NCBI GenBank assembly: GCA_945903275.1
Contig: CAMDNW010000004.1
Span: forward strand, 62,001 to 126,000
Origin: Thermoflexus hugenholtzii JAD2
Lineage (GTDB): Bacteria; Chloroflexota; Dehalococcoidia; UBA2979
Length of the DNA: 64,000 bases
Direction of reading: 5' to 3'
This document shows positions 7,658 to 19,764 of this stretch, in pieces. Numbering within the stretch: position 1 is the stretch's first letter; each line of letters begins with the position of its first letter. The position numbers and the translations under genes are program-made. The notes under the pieces were generated by a model that had not been told where the DNA came from, ran no database searches, and was given only the letters and a program-made list of their open reading frames with translations.

Positions 7658-8701
7658 GCGGAGCGCGCCGGTGCTGCCAGCGATCAGAGCTTCTTCTTCT
7701 GTCGGTACGGCGCGAGCGATGATATCGATGTAGTTGAGTGCGGCACCGGCGCCACGCGCGACGCAGAGTTGCGGATCGTCGGCGATGTGCACGGGGACGC
7801 CGGTCTCGTGGACGATCACCTCGTCAATGTGGGGGAGCAGCGCGCCGCCACCGGTGAGCACGATGCCGCGGTCGATGACATCGGAGACGAGTTCGGGTGG
7901 GGTGCGCTCTAGTACGGTGCGGCAGGTGGCGACGATGGTGGCGATGTGCTCCTGCATAGCGGAGACGATCTCGGACGAGCGGACGGTGATGGTGCGCGGG
8001 AGACCGGTGATCTGGTCACGGCCGCGGACGCCGGTGGACTCGTCCTTCTCGGTGGGGAGCGCGGAGCCGATAGCGATCTTCACTTCCTCGGCGGTGCGTT
8101 CGCCGATGATGAGGTTATGGCGGCGCTTGATGTACTGGACGATCGAGTCGTTGAGTTTGTCGCCAGCGACGCGTACAGACTGACTGGCGACGATACCGAA
8201 CATCGAGATCACAGCAGCCTCGGTACGGCCACCGCCGATGTCGAGCACCATATGGCCGCGCGGGGAGCCGACGGGTATCTCAGCGCCGATGGCGGCGGCG
8301 AGCGGCTCGGGGATGAGGTGCGCGGGGCGACGGGCGCCGGCGGCCTCGGCGGCATCGCGAACGGCGCGCTGTTCGACACCGGTGACGCCGACGGGGACGG
8401 AGATCATCACCTCCGGGCGGACGAGTTTCACTTTACCCATGACTCGGTTGATGAGGTAGCGCAGGAGCGCCTCGGTGATGAGGTAGTCGGCGATGACGCC
8501 GTCGCGCATGGGGCGGATGACCTGGATAGAGCCAGGGTGGCGGCCGAGCATCCCGTGCGCCTCGGCACCGACAGCGACGACGGTGTTGTCGCGCTCGTTG
8601 AGGGCAACGACGGCAGGCTCTTCAAGCACGATGCCTTTGCCGAGCTCGTAGACGAGCACATTGGCGGTGCCGAGGTCGATGCCGAGCCGCTTGCCGAACA
8701 T
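7655..8701 (-). CDS. mreB: Rod-shape-determining protein MreB
   Basis: A 348-residue bacterial actin. The phosphate-1 loop is GIDLGTANVLVY, the phosphate-2 loop is DIGGGRTEAAV, and the adenosine motif is TGGGALLP. Length and motifs are normal for MreB/Mbl. It assembles as membrane-associated filaments that direct the elongasome. The neighbouring murA and the distant murI give cell-wall context, but mreC and mreD are not adjacent. The organism therefore probably has elongated cells with peptidoglycan. Confidence 0.96.
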   Translation of the reverse strand: MFGKRLGIDLGTANVLVYELGKGIVLEEPAVVALNERDNTVVAVGAEAHGMLGRHPGSIQVIRPMRDGVIADYLITEALLRYLINRVMGKVKLVRPEVMISVPVGVTGVEQRAVRDAAEAAGARRPAHLIPEPLAAAIGAEIPVGSPRGHMVLDIGGGRTEAAVISMFGIVASQSVRVAGDKLNDSIVQYIKRRHNLIIGERTAEEVKIAIGSALPTEKDESTGVRGRDQITGLPRTITVRSSEIVSAMQEHIATIVATCRTVLERTPPELVSDVIDRGIVLTGGGALLPHIDEVIVHETGVPVHIADDPQLCVARGAGAALNYIDIIARAVPTEEEALIAGSTGALR

Positions 8702-8811
8702 AGGCGGTGTGCCTCGGAGGCTACGTGGGAGCCTCGATGGGTGTGTGGATAACTGTGCCTCGTGGCGGAGGTGGCGGCAATGTAGCGGGTTAAGGGGGCG
8801 GGGGCGAGAGA

Positions 8812-8839
8812 ACGCTTACCCATCACTCAGTGTAAGCGT
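8812..8839. promoter_or_regulatory. 8-bp perfect inverted repeat upstream of mreB
   Basis: ACGCTTAC (8812-8819) and GTAAGCGT (8832-8839) form a perfect inverted repeat with a 12-base spacer, 111 bases upstream of the mreB start. The spacing, about two helical turns centre to centre, suits a dimeric regulator. No T tract follows, so a terminator is less likely. Confidence 0.35.
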
Positions 8840-8940
8840 CCCGCCATCGGCACGGGGGAGGGAGCAGCGAAGGGGAAGGCGCGGGTCAGCATTACGGTAA
8901 GTCTAGCGTGAGGGCCGTACCAAATGGTTTCAGTTCCCGC

Positions 8941-8955
8941 GCCGCCAAAGGCGGC
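8941..8955. terminator. GC hairpin after murA
   Basis: GCCGCC-AAA-GGCGGC forms a 6-bp stem with a three-base loop, 55 bases beyond the murA stop in the direction of murA transcription. It could terminate murA mRNA, but lacks a U tract. Confidence 0.3.
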
Positions 8956-8957
8956 AT

Positions 8958-8983
8958 CCTTCGACCAGCTCAGGATGAACGGG
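8958..8983. repeat. REP-like dispersed repeat, copy 1
   Basis: This 26-base element contains TTCGACCAGCTCAGGATGAA. It resembles the widespread intergenic family with core TTCGAC-x2-GCTCA-x2-A known from many environmental bacterial genomes. A second, diverged copy lies at 29521-29543. Confidence 0.45.
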
Positions 8984-9009
8984 AACCGGAACGATCACGG
9001 CGGGAATAT

Positions 9010-10278
9010 CTAGCGCCTCGACACATCCGCGCCGAGGGCACGGAGGCGGGCGTCTAGGTCGGCGTAGCCGCGATCGATGTGCTGGAGATCGCGGATGACG
9101 GTTTCACCATCGGCGCAGAGGGCGGCAATGACACACGCAGCACCCGCGCGGACATCGTGCGCGCGGACGGTGGTGCCGACAAGGTTGATGGGGCCTTCGA
9201 TGATCACGGTCTGACCGCCGGTAGTCATGCGCGCACCCATCTGGCGGAGTTCGCCAACGTAGTTCATGCGGTTGTCATAGACGCGCTCGTGGATGATAGA
9301 GACGCCGGTGGCCTGGGTGAGGGCGGCGGCCATGGGGGCGTGCAGGTCGGTGGCGAAGCCGGGGTAGGGGACGGCTTGCACCTGAATGGCCTGCATGGGG
9401 CCGTTGCGGCGGACGCGAAGACCGCCCTCTGTGGGGTCGACACGGACACCCGCTTCGCGAAGTTTGGCGACGAGACTGTCAAGGTGCTCGGGGACGGCAC
9501 CAACGACCTCGACATCGCCGCCGGTGGCGACGCAGGCGAGGAGGTAGGTACCGGCCTCGATACGGTCGGGGATGACGGTGAAGTCACAGCCGTGCAGCGA
9601 TGTGACACCTTCGACGTGGATGGTGTTGTTACCGCCATCGGTAACACGCGCGCCCATCGCGTTGAGCATGTCACAGGCCATCTCGACTTCGGGTTCGGCG
9701 GCGGCGTTGACGATGGTGGTGTGACCTTCGGCGAGGACGGCGGCGAAAAGCACGTTCACGGTACCGAGGACGCTGGGGTAGTCGAAGAAGATACGCGCGC
9801 CCTTGAGGCGGGAGGCGCGGGCGACATAGGAAGGGCCTTCGCGGGTGACGGTGGCGCCGAGGGCGCGGAAGCCTGCGAAGTGGACATCGAGCGGACGGAC
9901 GCCGATGACATCGCCGCCGGGGGGTGGACAGCCACCCTCGCCGGTACGACCGAGGAGGGGGCCCATGACGAGGAAAGAGCCACGGAGCGCGCCGACTTCG
10001 TCGGCGTCGGCGATGGACTTGTTGAGCGTGCGGGCTTCGATGCGGACGGTGCCGCCGTCGGGGTCAACGCCGACGGTGGCACCGAGATCGCGGAGGACGG
10101 CGGCGAGGGCGCCGATGTCGATGATATCGGGGACGTTGCGGAGGGTGACGGGTTCGGCGGTGAGGAGGCCGGCGACGACGGCGTACTGGGCGGCATTCTT
10201 GCTGCCGGAGACGGTGATACGTCCGTTGAGGGCGGTGCCACCTCGGATGATGAGGCGGTCGGCGGGTGTGGCAGTCAT
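9010..10278 (-). CDS. murA: UDP-N-acetylglucosamine 1-carboxyvinyltransferase with Asp at the catalytic Cys position
   Basis: A 422-residue MurA, which catalyses the first committed peptidoglycan step by transferring enolpyruvate from PEP to UDP-GlcNAc. The start ATG at 10278 gives MTATPADRLIIRGG and then GSKNA at 25-29. The active-site loop reads PPPGGDVIGVRP, where typical enzymes have P-G-G-C-A-I-G; Asp123 replaces the catalytic Cys. Cys-to-Asp MurAs, as in Mycobacterium and Chlamydia, are active but insensitive to fosfomycin. A Cys lies six residues earlier (Cys117) but is not at the aligned position. A longer frame continues upstream without family similarity. Confidence 0.95.
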   Translation of the reverse strand: MTATPADRLIIRGGTALNGRITVSGSKNAAQYAVVAGLLTAEPVTLRNVPDIIDIGALAAVLRDLGATVGVDPDGGTVRIEARTLNKSIADADEVGALRGSFLVMGPLLGRTGEGGCPPPGGDVIGVRPLDVHFAGFRALGATVTREGPSYVARASRLKGARIFFDYPSVLGTVNVLFAAVLAEGHTTIVNAAAEPEVEMACDMLNAMGARVTDGGNNTIHVEGVTSLHGCDFTVIPDRIEAGTYLLACVATGGDVEVVGAVPEHLDSLVAKLREAGVRVDPTEGGLRVRRNGPMQAIQVQAVPYPGFATDLHAPMAAALTQATGVSIIHERVYDNRMNYVGELRQMGARMTTGGQTVIIEGPINLVGTTVRAHDVRAGAACVIAALCADGETVIRDLQHIDRGYADLDARLRALGADVSRR

Positions 10279-10401
10279 GGGGGCAGGATAGCGGAGCGCG
10301 GGAATTGGGGCACGATGAGTGCTGACACCGGATTGAACGTGCGCGCAGAATAGACCGAGATCCGAGGCGTTTACGAACTCCACCACGATGAGGCCGGCAG
10401 T

Positions 10402-10839
10402 ATGGAACGACCGATCCCGATCCCGGATGACGTGTCGAAGCCATTCTGGGAGGCGGCGAACGAGCGGCGGCTGGTGGCACAGTTTTGTGTGGCGTGCAGC
10501 GAGTGGCAGCATCCGCCGGAGCGGGCGTGCGCAGAGTGCGGGGCGACGCCGCTGGAGTTCCGGGAGCTGTCGGGGGCGGGGACGATCTACAGCGTGCATG
10601 TGGAGCACGACAGCCGGGTGGTAGTGATGCAGCAGCACCAGCCGTACATCGTGGCGACGGTGCTGGCGAACGAGTCGCCGTATGCGGTGTTCCTCACGAA
10701 TCTGCCGGGGACCAGCGCGGGGGATGTGGCGTTCGGCAAGGACGGCGAGCAGTCCGTACACATTGGGGCGCGAGTTGCGGTGGAGTTTGAAGAGGTAGGT
10801 GCGGGGCGATTCGTGCCGCAGTTCCGGGTGGTGTCGTGA
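10402..10839 (+). CDS. DUF35 zinc-ribbon/OB-fold acyl-CoA-associated protein
   Basis: A 145-residue DUF35 protein: an N-terminal helix (KPFWEAANERRLV), a rubredoxin-like zinc ribbon with C-x2-C near residues 32-35 and C-x2-C in CAECG, then an OB fold. These proteins bind acyl-CoA and act as partners of thiolase-like enzymes; the example I rely on is the Ltp2-ChsH2 aldolase of steroid catabolism. The stop codon overlaps the ATG of the next gene (ATGA arrangement), so the two are co-translated and probably form a complex. Confidence 0.88.
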   Translation: MERPIPIPDDVSKPFWEAANERRLVAQFCVACSEWQHPPERACAECGATPLEFRELSGAGTIYSVHVEHDSRVVVMQQHQPYIVATVLANESPYAVFLTNLPGTSAGDVAFGKDGEQSVHIGARVAVEFEEVGAGRFVPQFRVVS

Positions 10840-12104
10840 TGTGGGAGGGGAGCGGGAAGGTCGCAATCGCGGGCATCGGACATTCACCGACATACCGGCG
10901 GTGGGACGAGCGGGCGGAGACGAGCCTCGGCGCGATGGCGATGGACGCGGTGCAGGCGGCGCTCGACGACTGCGGACTGGAGGCGGACGAGGTCGACGGG
11001 GTGGTCTCCGCGCCGGGGCCGTTGAGCGGGTACTGGGGGCCTCGACCCGTGCTGGCGGCGGTGAAGGCGGCGTTCCAGCAGACGCCGGGTGACGCGGAGG
11101 ACGGCATCTCCAAGGTCACGGCGGAGTGGCTGGCGCGGAACCTTGGGCTGAGTGCGTTGCAGGTCGCGGACAATACAGCGGGGATGATCGGCTCAGTGCT
11201 GAACCACGCGATCGAACTGGTGGTGTCGGGACGATGCAAGGCCGTGGTCGTGCTGCGGCCGCTGAACAACTTCGCGGGGCGATACGGACACTACGGCGCG
11301 AACGCGGCGGCAGAGGCAAGCGGTACGGGGCAGTTCACGACGGCGTATGGACACTCGGGGTTCGTCTCGACAATGGCGACGTTCTTCACGCGGTACCTAT
11401 GGACGTACGGGAAGACACATGCCGACCTCGCAGACCTAGCGCTGATTGAGCACGCGAACGGACTGCTGTGCGATTACGGGTACTTCGCGCAGCACGCGCC
11501 AGAAGAGCTGACGCGCGAGCAGTACCTCGCAGGGCGATGGATCGCGGAGCCGATCAACATCTACGACTGTGATCTGCCGATGCAGGTGGCGGGGGCATTC
11601 GTCGTGACGACGGCGGAACTGGCACGCGACTTGCGGCAACATCCGGTGTACGTGCGCGGGATCGCGGGTGGGCCGAGAGCGCGTGGGCGGCGCGCCTCGA
11701 TGTATGCGCTGGAGGATGCGCAGGCGGCGGACACGGCACTGGCAAATCGGCTGTGGCAGTCGGCAGGGATCGGTCCATTGGAGGTGGACTTCGCGAACCT
11801 GTATGACGCACCGCTGGTGCTGGTACCACACTTAATCGAGACGTTCGGGTTCTGCAAGCCGGGGGAGGCGCTAGAGTTCTGCAACCCAGAACAGATCGGG
11901 GTTGGCGGGGTGCTGCCAATCAATCCGTGGGGCGGGAACGTAGGGGCCGGGCGCTCTCACGGCATCGATCACATATACGAGGCAGTGTTGCAATTGCGGG
12001 GACAGGCGGGCGGGCGGCAGATCCGGGGCGCCTCGGTGGGGGTGGTGCATGTAGGGCCGCCTGTGAACGGGGCGGCGCAGTTGCTGGGGGTGGATGCGGG
12101 GTAA
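10839..12104 (+). CDS. Thiolase-like (SCP-x / Ltp2-type) protein
   Basis: A 421-residue thiolase-superfamily protein starting at the ATG that overlaps the DUF35 stop. The region that carries the nucleophilic Cys in true thiolases reads V-A-D-N-T-A-G-M-I-G with no Cys. The C-terminal block reads INPWGGNVGAGRSHG instead of the standard G-x-G-H-P-x-G. It is therefore unlikely to be a degradative thiolase. Together with DUF35 it resembles Ltp2-type retro-aldolases or lipid-transfer thiolase-like proteins, which cleave or carry branched beta-hydroxyacyl-CoAs. The substrate is unknown. Confidence 0.85.
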   Translation: MWEGSGKVAIAGIGHSPTYRRWDERAETSLGAMAMDAVQAALDDCGLEADEVDGVVSAPGPLSGYWGPRPVLAAVKAAFQQTPGDAEDGISKVTAEWLARNLGLSALQVADNTAGMIGSVLNHAIELVVSGRCKAVVVLRPLNNFAGRYGHYGANAAAEASGTGQFTTAYGHSGFVSTMATFFTRYLWTYGKTHADLADLALIEHANGLLCDYGYFAQHAPEELTREQYLAGRWIAEPINIYDCDLPMQVAGAFVVTTAELARDLRQHPVYVRGIAGGPRARGRRASMYALEDAQAADTALANRLWQSAGIGPLEVDFANLYDAPLVLVPHLIETFGFCKPGEALEFCNPEQIGVGGVLPINPWGGNVGAGRSHGIDHIYEAVLQLRGQAGGRQIRGASVGVVHVGPPVNGAAQLLGVDAG

Positions 12105-12167
12105 GTGGCTGCGCACTACCTACCCCCTTACTTCGTACTCCTCGGAGTGCGTAAGCCCCGGGTCGCG

Positions 12168-12587
12168 CTATGCCTGTTGCTCAGCGAGGGGGCCGATGAT
12201 GGGAAGGACGACGCGCTGGCCCTGGTAGGTGCGGAGCAGGAGGTAGACCCAGAGGATGAGCGCGGCGAGGTTGACCAACGGATAGAGCATGTAGAGCGGG
12301 CCGAACGAGGCAACGATGCCGAGTGCGATCGAGGTGACGACCCAAGCGATGGTGAGAAAGATGGACTGGAAGGCGTGAAAGCGCACTTCCTTGTTCTGGT
12401 TGTACGGAGGGGATCAGCAGGAAGGCGGCGCCCCCGATGACCATGAAGAAGTAGCAGAGCACGCCCACGATGTTGGTAGACAGGCCTGCAGCCACCGTCG
12501 CAGCCGTGCCGCCAGATCGCACTGCGCACAGTGCGGGCAGAAGGCAGCACCACTCGCTTCTCGTCCACAAGACACATAGGCTGCCAC
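12168..12587 (-). pseudogene. Zinc-ribbon/DUF4870 membrane protein with two compensating frameshifts
   Basis: A GTG at 12587, six bases after a GGAGG site, opens a frame V-A-A-Y-V-S-C-G-R-E with a zinc ribbon (SCGRE, FCPHC). The last 72 codons in the same frame give the DUF4870 half (VRFHAFQSIFLTIAW and more helices, ending at 12168). Between them the frame is wrong and stopped. The other frame supplies the expected middle, GLSTNIVGVLCYFFMVIGG and FLLIP. One shift lies near 12525 and the second near 12409, where CCCCTCCG seems to have an extra T. It is either a decaying gene or a region of sequencing error. Confidence 0.65.
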
Positions 12588-12731
12588 GATTCACCTCCGG
12601 CGAGCGATCAGCGAAGGCAAGCGTGCAGACGCGTGCGCGTCACTCGTGCCCGGCGACGGTGCGCCGGACGCGTTGATGCTGGGCAACGTACACCCGGGAA
12701 GGTAGGGAAAACGTGGACTAGCGCTCTTGGA

Positions 12732-13166
12732 CTACGCCGAGACGGGAGCGCCGCGGCGGGCGCGGGCAATGCGCAGGCGGGTCGTGGCACGCGCGAGCGC
12801 AAGACGCGCGCGAGCGAGGTCGAGTTGTTGCTCGCCGCCAACGAGTTCGCCGGCGATGCGGCGGACGGCGCGGTCGCGGGCAGCCTCCGCGCGCTGCTCG
12901 TCGATCTGGTCGGGTCGCTCCGCGGCATCGGCAAGGATGATGACTTGATCGTGGGCGACCTGCAGGAAGCCGCCGAAGACGGCCATGACGATGATCTCGC
13001 CGGGACAGTAGGCCGTGAGCGCGCCGTAGCCGAGGCTGGTCATGAGCGGGGCGTGGCTGGGGAGCACGGTGATCTGTCCCTCGCTGGCGGGCACGACGAG
13101 CCGCTGCACATCCTCACGACTGAGGATGGTGCGCTCGGCGGTTACGATGCTCAACGCGAGTGGCAT
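12732..13166 (-). CDS. atpC: F-type ATP synthase epsilon subunit
   Basis: A 144-residue epsilon subunit with the N-terminal beta-sandwich (LALSIVTAERTILSREDV, LPSHAPLMTSLGYGAL) and a C-terminal helical hairpin rich in Arg and Ala. It couples the c-ring to gamma and can inhibit ATP hydrolysis. It is the last gene of the atp cluster, five bases after atpD. The C-terminal extension is arginine-rich and slightly long, which is common in the family. Confidence 0.95.
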   Translation of the reverse strand: MPLALSIVTAERTILSREDVQRLVVPASEGQITVLPSHAPLMTSLGYGALTAYCPGEIIVMAVFGGFLQVAHDQVIILADAAERPDQIDEQRAEAARDRAVRRIAGELVGGEQQLDLARARLALARATTRLRIARARRGAPVSA

Positions 13167-13171
13167 GGGGG

Positions 13172-14584
<1,413 letters not shown>

Positions 14585-15469
14585 CTAACCTTCCAAGGCG
14601 GCAGTACCGCCCACGATATCGAGGAGTTCGCCGGTGATGAGTTCCTGGCGAGCCTTGTTGTATATGAGCGTGAGGTTGGACACCATATCCTGCGCGGCGT
14701 CAGTAGCCGACTGCATGGCGACCATACGCGCGGACTGTTCCGATGCGGCAGCGTCCAAGATCGCCTCGTAAATCTGCATCTCCACGTAACGGGGGAGCAG
14801 GGTTTCAAGCAGTTGCTGCGGAGACGGCTCGAAGAGGAAGTCCACCATGGATACCTCAGCGCCTTCGGGGGCGGTGACCGGCAGAATCTGGCGGAGCGTC
14901 GGGCGCTGCACAGCGGTGCTGACGAAGCGCTGGTAGCCGATGAATACCTGGTCTATGTTCCCGGCCATGTAGTCGTCCATGACGATGCGGGCGATCGGGA
15001 GCACCTGAGCCATGCCTGGGTAGTCACCTATCGCGGTGAACTCAGCGAGGCTGGGGAAGCCGGCGCGCCGGAAGAAATCGCGGCCCTTACGGCCAACGGT
15101 GACGACAGAGACACGTTCGACGTGCGGCTGGTGCTCAAGGGCGAGCGCCGCACCGGCTCGGTTCATGTTGGCGTTGAGACCGCCAGCGAGGCCGCGGTCA
15201 GCGGTGATGTGGATGAAGGCGAAATGCTTCACCGGGCGCTGTTGGAGCAGCGGGTGGAGTTCAGACGGGTCAGCGCCTTCGGCATAGCCGGAGAGCTGGG
15301 CGAGCACGGCACGCATGCGGTCAGCGTAGGGCCGCGACGCGAGGGCACGGCTCTGCGCACGCCGCATCTTGGATGCGGCGACGAGTTGCATAGCATTCGT
15401 GACCTTGGCCGTGCTCTGCACGGACTTGATGCGGTCACGGATTGCGCGTACTGCGCCGGCTCCGGGCAT
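14585..15469 (-). CDS. atpG: F-type ATP synthase gamma subunit
   Basis: The 294-residue central rotor shaft. The N-terminal helix reads RIKSVQSTAKVTNAMQLVAA and the C-terminal helix reads LTLIYNKARQELITGELLDI, the two strands of the coiled coil. The Rossmann-like middle has HITADRGLAGGLNAN. The start ATG gives MPGAGAVRAIRDRI, four residues longer than usual. It is 34 bases after atpA. Confidence 0.98.
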   Translation of the reverse strand: MPGAGAVRAIRDRIKSVQSTAKVTNAMQLVAASKMRRAQSRALASRPYADRMRAVLAQLSGYAEGADPSELHPLLQQRPVKHFAFIHITADRGLAGGLNANMNRAGAALALEHQPHVERVSVVTVGRKGRDFFRRAGFPSLAEFTAIGDYPGMAQVLPIARIVMDDYMAGNIDQVFIGYQRFVSTAVQRPTLRQILPVTAPEGAEVSMVDFLFEPSPQQLLETLLPRYVEMQIYEAILDAAASEQSARMVAMQSATDAAQDMVSNLTLIYNKARQELITGELLDIVGGTAALEG

Positions 15470-15503
15470 CTATGTCCTCCGCCTGCTTCGGTTGTCGCCG
15501 CGC

Positions 15504-17018
15504 CTAGAAGGCGACGGTGGCCTTGAATTCGGTGATCGCCTTGTTGAGGGCGGCCTCGCCATCGGCCTCGATACGTGCGCCGGTGGCGAGCGTTTCCATG
15601 ACGCCAGCCGCGTTGGCGCGCATGTACTCGTGGAACGCACGCTCGAAGTCGGCGACTTTCTCGACCGGTACATCATCGAGGAAGCCGCGGGCACCGGCGT
15701 AGAGGATGGCGACCTGCTGCGCGAGCGAGAGCGGGCTGTATTGCGGCTGCTTTAGCAGTTCGGTGAGGCGCTGGCCGCGGAACAGCTGCTGTCGCGTAGA
15801 CGGGTCGAGGTCGTCCGTGCCGAACTGCGCGAAGGCCTGCAACTCGCGGAACTGCGAGAGGTCGAGGCGAAGCGTACCGGCGACGGAACGCATCGCACGT
15901 GTCTGGGCGGAACCGCCCACGCGCGATACGGAGATACCGGGGTTCACTGCGGGCCGCTGGCCAGCGTTGAACAGGTCTGTCTCCAAGAAGATCTGGCCGT
16001 CTGTGATCGATATGACGTTCGTGGGGATGTAGGCCGACACGTCGCCGGCCTGCGTCTCGATGATCGGGAGTGCGGTGATAGACGCGCCACCGTGCGCCTC
16101 GTCGACACGGGCGGAGCGCTCCAGCAGGCGAGAGTGCAGGTAAAAGACATCGCCGGGGTACGCCTCGCGACCGGGGGGGCGGCGAAGGAGGAGCGAGATT
16201 TGGCGGTAAGCCCAAGCGTGCTTGGTGAGGTCATCGTAGGCGATCAGGACATCTTTGCCCTGCTCCATAAAGTACTCGGCCATGGCAGCGCCAGCATAGG
16301 GGGCGAGGTACTGGAGGGCGGCGGACTCGGAGGCCGAGGCGGAGACGACGATGGTGTGCCCCATCGCGCCGTGCTGCTCCAAGGTACCGACGATCTGCGC
16401 GACCTTGGCCTCTTTCTGGCCAATAGCGACGTAGATGCAGATCAGGTCGCCGCCCTTCTGGTTAATGATCGTATCGAGCACGATGGCGGTCTTACCAGTA
16501 GAGCGGTCGCCGATGATGAGTTCGCGCTGGCCGCGACCGATCGGCACCATCGAGTCAATGGCCTTGATGCCGGTCTGCACGGGCTGGTTTACGGAGACGC
16601 GAGAGACCACGTCGGGAGCGATCTTCTCGACGGGGCGACGCTGGGTCGTGGCGACCGGGCGGAGCACGTCGTCGATGGGCTCACCGAGGGCGTTGACGAC
16701 ACGGCCGATGAGCGCCTCGCCGACGGGTACGGAGGCGACAAGACCGGTCGTACGAACCTCGGCACCTTCTTTAATCTGGCGGTAGTCGCCGAGGATGATC
16801 GCGCCGACGGTCTCTTCTTCGAGGTTCAGCGCGAGGCCGAGGGTGCCGCCGCCAAAGTCCACGAGTTCGGAGGCCATGCATTGGCCGAGGCCGTGGATGC
16901 GCGCGATACCGTCGGAAGCCTCGATAACTGTACCGACGCTGGCGGAAGCGACTGAGGTGTCGAACTGCTCGATCTGCTGACGCAGGATCGAGGCAATTTC
17001 TTCTGCACGTACTGGCAT
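15504..17018 (-). CDS. atpA: F-type ATP synthase alpha subunit
   Basis: The 504-residue non-catalytic nucleotide-binding subunit. The N-terminus ([14 protein letters not shown]) binds delta, and the Walker A motif is GDRSTGKTA, where Ser replaces the usual Gln. [19 protein letters not shown] and [11 protein letters not shown] are the expected late motifs. Length is normal. A GAGG ribosome site precedes the start. The gene lies 46 bases after atpH. Confidence 0.99.
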   Translation of the reverse strand: MPVRAEEIASILRQQIEQFDTSVASASVGTVIEASDGIARIHGLGQCMASELVDFGGGTLGLALNLEEETVGAIILGDYRQIKEGAEVRTTGLVASVPVGEALIGRVVNALGEPIDDVLRPVATTQRRPVEKIAPDVVSRVSVNQPVQTGIKAIDSMVPIGRGQRELIIGDRSTGKTAIVLDTIINQKGGDLICIYVAIGQKEAKVAQIVGTLEQHGAMGHTIVVSASASESAALQYLAPYAGAAMAEYFMEQGKDVLIAYDDLTKHAWAYRQISLLLRRPPGREAYPGDVFYLHSRLLERSARVDEAHGGASITALPIIETQAGDVSAYIPTNVISITDGQIFLETDLFNAGQRPAVNPGISVSRVGGSAQTRAMRSVAGTLRLDLSQFRELQAFAQFGTDDLDPSTRQQLFRGQRLTELLKQPQYSPLSLAQQVAILYAGARGFLDDVPVEKVADFERAFHEYMRANAAGVMETLATGARIEADGEAALNKAITEFKATVAF

Positions 17019-17064
17019 CTCGGACCTCCTCGCGCGCCTTCGCGCGTGATGCGTGTTTCCCGGA

Positions 17065-17616
17065 CTAGACAGCGCCCTGCGTCAGGCGCTCGCGAAGCGA
17101 GCGCAGACGAGTACGCGTGGATCCATCGATCAGGCGATCGCCGATGCGGATGACCGCGCCACCGAGGAGCGATGGATCGACCTCAGCTTCGAGTTCAACC
17201 TGGTTGCCGCTAGCGCGCGCGAGTTGCGCGGCGAGCGCCTGGCGGGCGGCATCATCGAGCGGTACGGCGGTGCGCACCACAGCGCGCTCCAGTCCCCGCT
17301 CCTCATCCCACAGTTCGCGGAAGTACGAAGCGATCGACGGGCCGAGCGAGAGCCGCGCCTTCTGCCGGAGCAGCCGGAGCAGGTTTATCTCGACGGAGCG
17401 GATGGCCGGAACGACCTGCCGGACGATCGCCTGAAACTTCTCGTCGGTCATGCCGTCGCCCTGCAGCGCGTTCACGAAGGAACTCTGCTGTGTGAGCGAC
17501 TCCAGGCCGTCGATAGCCGTGCTCCATTGCGTGAACGAGTTGTCCACGCGCGCGAGATCGATGATAGCCAGCGCATAGCGACGACCGGCAACATCGCGGG
17601 CGATCGACTGCGGCAT
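17065..17616 (-). CDS. atpH: F-type ATP synthase delta subunit
   Basis: A 183-residue OSCP-like subunit that joins F1 to the peripheral stalk. The N-terminal helical domain begins [17 protein letters not shown], and the C-terminal domain has [20 protein letters not shown] and [20 protein letters not shown], the conserved end motif. It starts six bases after atpF. Confidence 0.96.
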   Translation of the reverse strand: MPQSIARDVAGRRYALAIIDLARVDNSFTQWSTAIDGLESLTQQSSFVNALQGDGMTDEKFQAIVRQVVPAIRSVEINLLRLLRQKARLSLGPSIASYFRELWDEERGLERAVVRTAVPLDDAARQALAAQLARASGNQVELEAEVDPSLLGGAVIRIGDRLIDGSTRTRLRSLRERLTQGAV

Positions 17617-17622
17617 CCGCGG

Positions 17623-18225
17623 TTACCCGCGCTGCCCGAGCTGGCCGTCGGCCAGCACCTGGTCGATGAGGCGCTGGTGCGCCTGGCGGTCGAGCGACTG
17701 CTCGATCACCTTCTCTGCGGCGCTGACAGCGAGGCCGGCGAACTCGCGGCGAAGCGCCTCGATGGCCTGGTCGCGCTCCAACGCTACTTCCGCACGGGCT
17801 CGGTCCACGATGCCCTCGGCATCCGCGCGGGCGCGGGCCTCGAGTTCCTCGCGGAGCCGGGCGGCGGCATCCTGGGCGCGGCCAATGGCCTGCTGGCCTT
17901 CGGCTCGCGCTTCGTCGAGGATACGGCGCGATTCGGCCTCACTCGCGCTGGCAGCCGAAGCAGCCTCCGCGGCGCGGTCGACGCCTTCCTGAATGCGGCG
18001 CTTGCGCTCATCGAGCACCTTCAACAGGGGCTTGTAGAGCGCGAGGCGCAGCACGACGAGCAAGATGGTGAAGTTCACCAACTGCGCAATGAGGCCGGGC
18101 ACGTTGAAGCCCAGTGAGGCGATGCCTCCGGACTCCTCGGCAGCCGACGCCACCGACGGGGCCGCGGACAGCACAAGGCCGAGCACGAGCGCCGCAGCGG
18201 ATCGGACGAACGGTTTCAGCGTCAT
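17623..18225 (-). CDS. atpF: F-type ATP synthase b subunit with signal-like N-terminus
   Basis: A 200-residue peripheral-stalk subunit. I chose the ATG at 18225 (MTLKPFVRS), which has GAGGAG nine bases upstream; the more distal ATG at 18243 precedes that site. Residues about 9-34 form a signal-peptide-like stretch ending in ASAAEE. The true membrane anchor follows at about 45-67 (VNFTILLVVLRLALYKPLL), then a long charged coiled coil (DERKRRIQEGVDRA onward). Most b subunits have just one N-terminal helix. The same double arrangement in atpE suggests a shared lineage trait. Confidence 0.93.
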   Translation of the reverse strand: MTLKPFVRSAAALVLGLVLSAAPSVASAAEESGGIASLGFNVPGLIAQLVNFTILLVVLRLALYKPLLKVLDERKRRIQEGVDRAAEAASAASASEAESRRILDEARAEGQQAIGRAQDAAARLREELEARARADAEGIVDRARAEVALERDQAIEALRREFAGLAVSAAEKVIEQSLDRQAHQRLIDQVLADGQLGQRG

Positions 18226-18289
18226 GACGTGCGCTCCTCGCATGACGCCCGCCCAGATGGGCGGACGCCGTACGTTATCGGCCGTTCGG

Positions 18290-19760
<1,471 letters not shown>

Positions 19761-19764
<4 letters not shown>

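Larger units (their letters stand above)
8702..9009. other. Intergenic region between mreB and murA holding three palindromic elements
   Basis: 308 bases without a gene. mreB transcription must start here, and murA transcription arrives from the right. It contains an 8-bp inverted repeat at 8812-8839, a 6-bp GC hairpin at 8941-8955 and a REP-like repeat at 8958-8983. No open frame here resembles a protein. Confidence 0.7.

Noticed and set aside
9079-10353. Long plus-strand frame opposite murA (424 residues)
   Set aside because: It is the antisense shadow of murA in GC-rich DNA, with Gly/Asp/Ala-rich composition and no domains.
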